From NCBI GenBank assembly GCA_015178975.1, contig WHVD01000016.1:744001-808000 (forward strand): a DNA stretch of 64,000 bases. The letters run 5' to 3'. Source of the DNA: Hysterangium stoloniferum (taxonomy: Eukaryota > Basidiomycota > Agaricomycetes > Hysterangiales > Hysterangiaceae). Each line of letters opens with the position of its first letter. Position 1 is the stretch's first letter. Made by a program: the position numbers and the translations under genes. Below the pieces are notes generated by a model. It was not told the DNA's origin, ran no database searches, and saw nothing but the letters and a program-made list of their open reading frames with translations. Of this stretch, positions 55,105-64,000 are shown piece after piece.

Positions 55105-55583
55105 TCAATATCGTATTGGTGGTATCGGCTCCGCGCGAACAGTCGATAAATCAACCGCCCCATCGAGTGCTGCGTCCAACTCGCCAATGAGCACGCTGTC
55201 GAGAAAAAAAAATTTCGTAAATATGGAAAAATATCAGATATTGGGTTTAGGAATTCAACTGACATCATATCCCCCTTGACAAGATACAGTCCCAACGGAA
55301 CCTCCTCTACACCCTCGTCAATGCTATATATCCGCTCCTTCGAATCGGACAGGACAACGTTGGCACGTTGGTCAAAGCCCGCGAGTGTCCCCTAACAAAT
55401 ACCAAAGGAACATGAGCCGCGCGTCTCCGATACTTTCCTTCAAGGATACACCCACAACAATAGAACGCCCATCTTGCAAGATCAGCAAGACTCTCTCTGT
55501 TCACGCGCGTGTTTATCAGGTCGCTATGGAAGACATAGGGAAAAGGAGGACGTACGGTCTACGTAGGCCTGTAAAGTCGCCAT
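55105..55583 (-). CDS. LSM8: U6 snRNA-associated Sm-like protein LSm8
   Basis: LSm8 is the subunit specific to the nuclear LSm2-8 ring that binds the U6 snRNA 3' end in the spliceosome. Four exons on the minus strand: 55583-55556, 55496-55456, 55391-55264, 55195-55105, joining in frame to 95 codons, the usual family length. Sm1 motif: RVLLILQDGRSIVGTLAGFD, with NVVLSDSKERIY completing the fold. Sm2 motif: GLYLVKGDMIVLIGEL. The tail is LDLSTVRAEPIPPIRY, typical of LSm8 (the RAEP turn). The third exon must begin GGGACACTC to keep the conserved GTL sequence, which fixes that acceptor. Intact. Confidence 0.95.
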
Positions 55584-58500
55584 CGCTCAGGCCCTTCCCT
55601 GGTGGATCCACTGAAGGAGTCGCGGCGTGAAGACTACGATGATTCTTAGTGAAGGGGGATGGCGGACGCGCTTTTGCTGGTCACAGTCACGCGCTTGTCA
55701 CACGAGCTGGATATATTTTAGGGTGAAATCCCATCTCTTTAATGTCTGCGTTTGGTAGACGAATTTCAAAAAAAGTTATAATGCTGCTTTAATCTAAAAT
55801 AATTATAGAACAAAATAATGTATGAAGGGTTTGAAGGGCATCACGGGTGAGAAAAACCCCGAATGAAGCGGGCGCCTGATTACGTATATGTTCCCACAAA
55901 TTTCCAGCTAAATTCCCCGAAAATACATTTAAAAGCCTACAACTTGGGAATTCGGGTAAGCGAGCGGTAAGGACTCGAACCATACGGGGATATTAATAAG
56001 CAGTTACTGGGCTATAGAGACTTTGATAGAGGTTAACTGATCACACGTTGTCATGGTCGGGAAGCTCAGGGTCGCGGCAGGAACTCATAATTATAGGAGG
56101 ATGCTACAAATAAGAAGGTTCAAGGGAAAGATTTGCGGCATGATTGTATTCAACTAAGGGTTTTCTGTGAATGCAAGAATATGGCAATTATGACATGGAC
56201 GTCCCCATCTTCCTTCCGATGCTCTTTACATGCCAGCCATCGCCATCATGAGAAGACCCAGTAAACGCTGTAGTCAGCTAATTAGAGGCTTCAAAAGGCT
56301 CCGATACTGCACAGCACCACACTTAGAAGAAAGAGGAATCTCGAATCGGTGAATAGTCTACCTTTAGTCGAGCCGTCGAGTTGTTCGATTAACTCGGTGA
56401 GCGTCATTATGGGGCACCGTACCCCAGGACTGTCTGTCTATAATTATACCAACACATAGAATGTTCCTTATTAAAACGTATCAAGAAAAGCACTATGGGA
56501 ACAAGGGTCACTAAAAGAGCCACATGTCGGCGCGTCCTCATTTACCCCACCCCCGCCGAGTCCTCTGACTAATCCAGACATCCCTGACTAACCATAACCA
56601 TTCAGTCCTGGGCCCTGGCGCCTACAACTCCATGGAATTGGTTATCTACGCTTTGAATTTATTTGTGATGTCACACACTACATTTTATCTTATTTAAAAC
56701 GACTTGCGGGTTCTTGACACTCATGGGAACATATATGTAATAAAACGCCCTCTTCATTCTGGCCATCACGGCGGTCTAGTGCGAGTGGATGAATTTCATG
56801 CAGAATATCAAAGCCAACTACGATGAAGTTGAGAACGTCACGCTTAGCTGACGCGATGTTCTGGCCTCTCGCCGGCCGTCATGTCATTGGCGGTACACTC
56901 TCGAATATTTTTCTTTCGCATATATGCAGGTTTATGAGGCAAAAATCTTGATAGCGCCGGTGAGTATGCTATACATTCGAATGAAAGGCTTTCCAGTCGC
57001 ACATTATCATCCCCTCCTTCAACTCCCATAGCATACAAAAGGGCTCTAACCCTTCTACTGTATGAACCTGTTTAAAACAAGTTCCAAAGCTGCAGGCTCT
57101 AAACGAACAATGACCATTACTTTTTCGGCTCCTGTGGCTTGACGAACGGTTTGGGCTTTGGAGCCTGCACGCCAGTAGCTACAGAATGATCTCCAGGTGA
57201 ACGCATCGTGCTCGTCTTGCAACTAAAGCTCAACGACGACATGAGAAAAATATGTGGTTTTTGTCCATACTAAGCCCACCTATAGCTATTGAAATCAAAA
57301 GTCTCAGCTAACGATAAGTCAATAAAGATGGCCTTACTTCATATTCGAGTCGACAGTGGAAAACGTTATGTTTTCTTGAAGATTGAGTGAGGAGATAAAA
57401 GCCTTTCTAGCGCTCGATATTCGATTTGACTCGTTAGGGACAGGGAAGCAAGTGAACGTATGACAGATGGTATTCTTTTTGGTGCTGGGGGAGAGGAGGG
57501 GAGGAGGAGGAGAGGGGGAGGGACAGAGGACAGGTAAGCTGTAAGAAAAGCTCACCCCAACGTGATTATTATAGTTTTTGGCGCATGACTAGTCACAAGC
57601 TACATAGATGAAGAATTGTCAGCAAATTGAAGACAGGACACTTGGCTCAGCTGGGAACACAGAGTTGCCCTCGATTATCGATTATCATTCATGCAGCACT
57701 GGAGATCACAGGTTCGATTATTATTCATGTAATACCGGAGATCACAGGTTAGGCTGACACATCGTATTAACTCGTGTTTTTAGAGAATATGGGACCATGC
57801 CGCATCAAGTTGTCTAAGTAAAGCTCGCATAGATACTACCTATCGTTGACCAGTAGCATTGCGGACTGACCATTGTTCGAAATCTGCGAATTTATCACTG
57901 CTTACATCCCCCACGAGGCTCAGACTTGGAATAGTACATATAATGAACACAGTCCATACAGTAATTTCACCATAATTTGAAGACTTGTTTGAGGCGACTT
58001 TGGACGCTCGCGTATCCTTGCCGCAGCGAAACATATTTTGAAATTGACAAGAGCAAGAGTGCCTCCTTTATTCCTTCATTCATCGGATCTGCATTTGTCA
58101 TGGCCCGTGTGGTACCCTGAATATGAAGAACGCTTACAAGTTGCATTAGCGAGTCGCACCGATCGTTTAACTCATCTCCATTGTCATTGTCGCGGGGGAA
58201 AATATAATGAAAAAGCAGGACTGTGGCCATTTTATAATTTTCTGATATATACATATATAACAGTATATATCTAAAACACCTGATATTAGCGTATATATGC
58301 TACGAAGACGTATTACGAGTGCCTGATATGCGTATCAGGCACTCGCAATATAGCCGCTGGAGGCTCCTGACAATTAACCTCAGCTTGTCAAGAGGAGATT
58401 TCACAGAAGGGATGCACGTTTAAGGAGACAAACAACGAAAACTCATGTTGTCACCGTTCTATTATGCGTTAGCAGTTTCGGAATATGCCGAAGCTAATAC

Positions 58501-60045
58501 GTATTGGCAGCATATATACTCTACTTAGATTTGGGATACTTAATTGGGTAGAGACATGCAATACACAAAACTGATTGATCCACTCTGTCCTGAGACTTGA
58601 CCTGATCACACCGGAAAAATTTACATCACGAATCCAAAAACGTGGAAGCTAAGTTTGATAAATTCAATTGACGGTTACATAAATCTGAAGGAGGCCTTAG
58701 GGTATGGATCATTCACTCGGATGCTGGCTTTACAGTAGTTATAATCAGGAACCGGGTAAATTTCATTATGAGCAAACAAGCGCCCAAGTTGTTCTGACCC
58801 CCATTATGACATTATTTTTATTTTATGTCACACTCAACCCGAGATTCTGCATTTTTTCGATGACAAGAGTCACAGTGTGACAAGTACGTTCCAGTGGTCG
58901 TCCGAACTATTGGTCAACGATAGCTGAAGATAAAATGATCAATCTACGTTTGTCTTCGCAATGCGAATGTGAAAAACAAATATGATTATTCGGACAAACA
59001 TCAAAGCCGCCATGTCGTGAGCCATTGGGACTAAATTCCAGAAATATCTATTTTATTCGCTACATGCCATTATAAATTTGGAAGCCGGGGGAGCGGCGAG
59101 CGGACTCGCCAACTACAAACTCCGGCGGGTCGGAATCAGCCTGCGGAACACTTAGTGACTGTGTAATGGCTCGAGGATCGTCGGAAGAAGCTCCGATGTT
59201 CTTAGACACGGTGCCTGTGACCCGGGTCGCCGATCATTAGACTGCGCTGGACTTTTCATGAAAATGTGGCTTTTTTTCAAGGTTATGTTTCAATATTTGT
59301 ATGTAGTAATTTCCTAGAAGTAACCAACTAAATCATGAACTAACATTTACCAACCCAGCTGGTTCAAGATCAGGAAAACTTTCATTGGTAAAATTAGTGC
59401 CACTGCGCCTATAGCCGACACAATGAGGGTTAGTGCACCCACGCCACGATAGTTAAGAGACACGCGTATCATGAAGGACAACCTCCCTTCTTCACTGCTT
59501 GGAGCAATCGACCAGTACAACCGAAGCACGGAAAAGCTGTATCTTCCAGCGAAGAACAATCTGTCGGACTCTATCGGAGATATATCGAGTACAAAGTTTC
59601 ACCTGAAGGGACTATCAGCCTTTATGTGACTCAATTTGGAGTCTTGGCGGAAGGATTCTGACGTGAAATGGAGGAAGAAATTCCAGTCACAAACGTGTGT
59701 GTGGCATGCGGCGCTACAGTCACATCATAAAACTCTAAGCACGTGAGGTCCACCAAAGGCGAACGGTGATGACAGAACATCAATGGGATCAACTCGGAGC
59801 CCCATGTTATCACACATTTATCCCCGGAAAGGTCCGCGCCTATTGGCTTCTTTTACGCATTGGTTTACCACGAGAACCTGCAAAATATCTCTACTAATGG
59901 AGTTGCATCGGTTGAATCTGTCTTTTGGCGACAGTAACGACTGATCCTGTCGCTGCCATGCGTGGTAACTATGTCAGAAAGTCAGACTCAGAAGACCCAT
60001 CGATATCACCTTCACAGCCGCTACATGTGGTCCAACAGAAGTATT
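55584..60045. other. Region without a recognised gene
   Basis: 55944-56006 is a 63-bp copy of gypsy sequence also present at 4780-4842. A minus-strand coding-like end (APKPKPFVKPQEPKK and stop at 57117-57119) might be the last exon of a small gene with earlier exons near 57334-57480, but I cannot assemble or name it. Another minus-strand scrap with a hydrophobic segment (LTLIVSAIGAVALILPM) lies at 59347-59559. No promoter or RNA gene was identified. Confidence 0.4.
58316..58345. repeat. Perfect hairpin, 13-bp stem
   Basis: CGAGTGCCTGATA, loop TGCG, then TATCAGGCACTCG. No known element end or gene is attached. Confidence 0.8.
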
Positions 60046-60608
60046 AGTCTCCCACTACTTACTGTGACCATATCTTCCTGTGGAGTCTATCTCTCTTAGC
60101 ACTGCGTCAATTCCCTTTTGATTGCTCGGCCTCCAATGATTCTGACTCTTTCTTTGGCTTCCATTGCGCCAGCTTCGCTGCTTCTTCCGAAGCAGAAGAC
60201 GACAACAACGAAAATAAGCATTCGACAGGTTCCCGAATAAACTTATCTGAGCTGCTGTTGCCTGGGCTCAATGTCTCGAGTCCCGCACCACCTATGATTA
60301 TGCAACATGTAGCCTCCTCGTCTATAATTAACAAACGTCTCAGTCCGCCCTTGCCTATAGTCATTGTGTCGGATTCTTCTCCAACCCCAATAAGATCTCG
60401 ACCAACGATTACAAAGGCCTATTTATCACCGTGTCCTCCCCAACAGACGTTTCGCCCCTCTTCGATTTCCTTTCCTCCTATCTTTCTCCCATCCAATTTA
60501 CAACACTGTGGATACCTTCCCACACAGAAATTCCTCCCCCCAGTACTATCGATGTCGCATACTTATAGTCGACAAATACTTCATAATGCGCGACGATCCC
60601 ATGCTTAG
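60046..60608 (+). CDS. Ser/Pro-rich open frame, unrecognised
   Basis: A frame of about 187 codons is open from 60046 (just after a stop) to the stop at 60606-60608, including EAEDDNNENKHSTGSRINLS and a Pro/Ser-rich second half. It has no ATG at its 5' end, so it would have to be an internal or last exon. The opposite strand also has an 85-codon frame here. Composition resembles disordered regulatory proteins, but no domain is visible. Confidence 0.3.
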
Positions 60609-60809
60609 GGTACCGCAAGCATTGAGTGTGGTTCCGTTTGTTGTTCCTTTTAGGCTTGGGGGAACAGTGAGATTCGTATGTCTGTAGCTTCATTACATGC
60701 ATCTGACGTATTCAACTCGACTGAGTATGTATGGTCTTGTCAGGATAACTAGACGATGTCTCACCCAGGGCTATTCATCGAAAGAATTCTATTTTGCATC
60801 ATTTTCAAC

Positions 60810-61030
60810 TTTTCTACCACCTTTTTTGGACCGAAAGTCATGTCAACTGTCATCGTGCCAGATTCGACAACGAACCGCCAGCGCATTGTCCTGTACAATG
60901 CCAAGTCCTTCCTCGATTAGAAAAGACTCAACAAGAGAGCTGGGGGCAAAGGCGGCATGTAGACAAATTGCTGGATCGTGCATTGTGTGGGGAAAGAGAG
61001 TTTTGTCTTCAAACCCCAAACTGAGCGTTT
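60810..61030 (+). other. Coding-like exon, unrecognised
   Basis: One plus-strand frame reads ARFDNEPPAHCPVQCQVLPR, then LEKTQQESWGQRRHVDKLLD and REFCLQTPN, with a composition typical of a folded protein and a Cys-rich start. The start is not definable and I do not know the family. A competing 129-codon frame overlaps it. Confidence 0.3.
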
Positions 61031-61086
61031 GGGTGTCAAAATATCTCTCTATCAAGTGTTATGTCTCTCAGTGCCCAATCAGGTGA

Positions 61087-63405
61087 AGATAAGCTCTAAT
61101 TATTAGACATTATAAACGCCGTTAGCCGGTGAATGAATGTGAAATATGCTTGATATTAAGCTGCATGAACGCTTCAAACCGGGAGATTTCACATTTAATA
61201 ACAATTGGGACTTCTCGTCTTGGGGGATTCCCGTGAACGCCAAGGAAGGGAAGAAACCCACATTGTAATTAGCACGCATAACAAGTATATCGTCCATTCC
61301 ATTCACTTAAAAAGTATCCGACCTAGAAGGATTATTCAATGACAAGTCATGGTGCTGCCCCGCTAGGCTGCTGGGAATGAGGGCATTTTACGCCAAAAAG
61401 GTGGGAAACTCGGACGAAGTTTGGATCCGCCAGGCAGGACCGGGCTCTTGGTGCGTGATAATTGACATTATCTCCGGAATTCAATGTGCGTTCATCCTGT
61501 TTATTTCCTGGGAGTCATCTCGTCATACAGAAGCAGCTGAAATTAATGCACTGTAGAATAATTTATATGCATGCCGGCCACAGAAGCAGCCAATTATTGT
61601 TTGTTGACTTACGACATCTTTTTAAGGACTACGACTTCGAAGAGCAAAAGGAGCTGGTATATTGAAGATACTTACTAAACACATGGAACAGACTAATAAA
61701 ATTAGTCCACATTATTTGTAATGGGAGTGTTTCTTCTTTTAAGCTCCACCATTGTGCAGTCAGCTCCTGCTGCCTTTTGTCTCTTGCCACCATCATCTGA
61801 GTGGCCGGCCCTCAAGGATTGCTAAGCCTTTCCTTGAGTAACTTTCCCCACCATCCCACCCTTTCCTGCCTTTATTTCCCTAAAACTTGTAGTTTAGATT
61901 AATTTTTCCTGTATTTACTATTAGTTTGGCATGGTGTTGGGGCTCGCTCATGTCCCCATCAGCAGGTTTTTTGCAATGGAGCCTGCTGCCCCTGGATTCG
62001 CTTCCACCGGGGATCCGCTCACCCAAACATGGACAAAGACAAAGATCAGACTATGAAACTTTCGCAGTGCAGGATGGTAAGTTGGAGATGCATTGTAATG
62101 GTGTCTAATTTGGTCTGGATGTCATTAAGACGGTTGTCATGTGGGTGACCTCTAGCTGAGTGCATGCTGTGGCGATTAGTATACGCACGATGCGGAGGTC
62201 CTCAACGGCGATGGCGGCGGTCTAAGTAGTATTGGTTTTCGGAAAACTGATTTTATAAAGGATTTGATGTTATTTGTTTAATATCGTTGTCAAAGATTCG
62301 TTCTGAGAGTGCATAGAAGTTTTTTCGGCTAACAATGGTGGTAGCTGGAGTGTGAGAGCCATCACTGAAGTGTTTGATTGTATTACATACAATTTATGAG
62401 CCGTGAGCATAGTAATAAACAGAACCCCCTCTTGAGCAGAATTACCGCTACAATTGCAAGTGATCCAGAGCCGTCATAGGTTTCAGATGCAAATGTTCCT
62501 TCCCTTTTAGAGAGAATATAGCCAATCTTCCCGATCTCAGCCTTGATTCTGAGTCATGTAGAATGCATCACTGGTACACGGTTGCTTGTAAGGTATTGGG
62601 GGAAGAGCTACGCCACTTTTGAGACATTGGTCGCCATGTCTGGACTAAATTTATCAGAAAGATGACGAACTCCCGTGCACGTCGCCACAGGCTACCCAGA
62701 CCTCAAAACCTCTTATACGTTACTGTCTTTGTTTCGAAAGTAGCTAACCCGCTGGTCGCTTGAACACGCTTGATATCTTGAATTTCGGTCTCACGTAGAA
62801 ATTTATCGGAGAACACTTTCATGTACTTACACACATCTTGTCCTGGAAGGCGACCTGCGGCATTAGAGAGTAGAGGTATAAGAAGAACAGAAAATCGGTA
62901 TTTAGCACGGAAACTGTGGTGTAGCCAATTAACGCTCCCGAAAAATATTCATGACGATCTTTCCAACACACACTCACCTACCGATATACACCTTCTCTCT
63001 GGCCCAAAAGTCTCCATGTCACGGGGGTTATAGTGAAGCTATCCTGCAACGTCGTATATGCAGTACTAAGACCTGATAGGGGAGAACTTATTATTCTTTC
63101 TGGATCGTCGAGTACTGAGATCCAGGTTCTTTTTCAGATAACAAGGTGAGAGTCATCAACACGCCAGCCGAGACTCCATTGGATTATTTGGTGGTCTAAG
63201 GGGTTGGGCTGGAGTGTATTATTAATGAATGGATTAAGTATTTTGAAGAGGGCATATTAGCATATTGGAATTTATGCAGACTAATCAATATTAGTGCCTC
63301 CAACACAATGCACACAATAGCGCCGACGCCAAGCCTCAATCGATGTCTAGCATGAGCCCGTCGTTCATAGGAAATGCAAAAGCTGAAGATTTTTAAGGTA
63401 TAACA
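61087..63405. other. Region without a recognised gene
   Basis: Only short frames occur. 61926-62108 (+) and 62821-63033 (+) have no supporting features. No repeats longer than a few tens of bases were noticed. Confidence 0.4.
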
Positions 63406-63780
63406 TTGTTAAGCGTATTCACAGGATATACGAATAAAAGCGTCCCAATGGATGGACCTGGGAGACTCAGTTTATACCGCACGTTAATGCGAAGACTCGA
63501 ATCCGACGCGCAGGAGGCTTTAGAGGATCTCATCACTGCCAAATTTGGCATGCCCATCACGCAAACGAACAACAAGATCGCAAATAAGGCGGGAGACCTC
63601 CTCTCATGTTATCAGCCATACAACCTTTGTCGTGAGTGCAACGTGTCGCTAAATTCATGCCTCACTTTGACGGCTTCTATGAATTCCTCAAGGCTTTTCC
63701 CCCCGAAAAGTCCGAATGTGTTTCGCAAATGCTACACGGTAAAGAACAAGGAGTGCTTTGAGAATTCGTGGAGCATTTAG
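63406..63780 (+). other. Coding-like frame at the right edge, unrecognised
   Basis: After an acceptor-like ATTCACAG at 63423 the frame reads GYTNKSVPMDGPGRLSLYRT and then a helix-like run ending KAGDLLSCYQPYNLC. The later part, after a GTGAGTGC donor-like site at about 63630, looks less protein-like. This may be an exon of a gene continuing to the right or with further introns. No family recognised. Confidence 0.3.
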
Positions 63781-64000
63781 AATGAAGCATTCGATGAGTA
63801 CCGTGACAGCGTAATGGGGCGATAGAATACAGACACAACTCATACATCCCTATGTATGAGATCGGGATGGAGAGAAGGCAACCCCCGATTTTGATTTTCT
63901 TCTTTTTTTGGCGACTAAATCCGTAAAAGAAGCCCGTGATGTCTCGTGTGGCGTAGGAAGCTTTGGATACCGATGCATGAGGATGCCCGCTCTGGAGCAG

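Overview
The window looks like chromosomal DNA of a basidiomycete fungus, probably an Agaricomycete. Every gene that can be modelled has many 50-70 bp GT-AG introns. The families also fit: a calpain with two ZZ fingers, a GMC oxidoreductase, a secreted ricin-B-lectin / 'macrofage activating glycoprotein'-type protein, an RMD1-type DUF155 protein and LSm8. The retroelements are Ty3/gypsy and Ty1/copia, with Tc1/mariner DNA transposons beside them. No CRISPR, operon or other bacterial feature is seen.

Layout. 0-3.4 kb: three intron-containing tRNA-Lys(CTT) genes in a duplicated repeat unit, next to two copies of a copia-associated block. 3.4-28 kb: a dense transposon graveyard of gypsy and copia relics, solo LTRs with target-site duplications (TSDs) and two Tc1 elements. 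Its centrepiece is a three-level nest: a Tc1 element inside a complete 6.1 kb LTR element, inside a gypsy reverse-transcriptase gene. 28-39 kb: host genes mixed with dead ones, namely a calpain pseudogene, an apparently intact 16-exon calpain, a GMC oxidoreductase missing its 5' half, and a YVH1 phosphatase pseudogene. 39-47 kb: more copia and LTR relics, a 23-copy minisatellite inside an LTR, and a 1.2 kb LTR element whose only coding capacity is a zinc-knuckle Gag. 47.5-55.6 kb: three intact host genes (secreted lectin-like protein, RMD1-like membrane protein, LSm8). 55.6-64 kb: no gene I can name, only a few coding-like stretches.

The transposon part behaves as one interacting community. 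A sequence with core GCTTCAGCTTATGTGCTG lies in the U3 side of about twelve LTRs from families that otherwise differ. Non-autonomous elements sit beside remnants of possible helpers, and two LTRs have grown internal minisatellites. In one pair of gypsy fragments every CpG of one copy is TpG, CpA or TpA in the other, as expected from cytosine methylation or a RIP-like process. The host genes near the transposons appear to be eroding (calpain copy, GMC, YVH1), while those at 47-56 kb are intact.

Limits: exon models are hand-built from splice consensus, frame and remembered family motifs. LTR family names (F1-F6) are local to this report. No alignment, database search or folding program was run.
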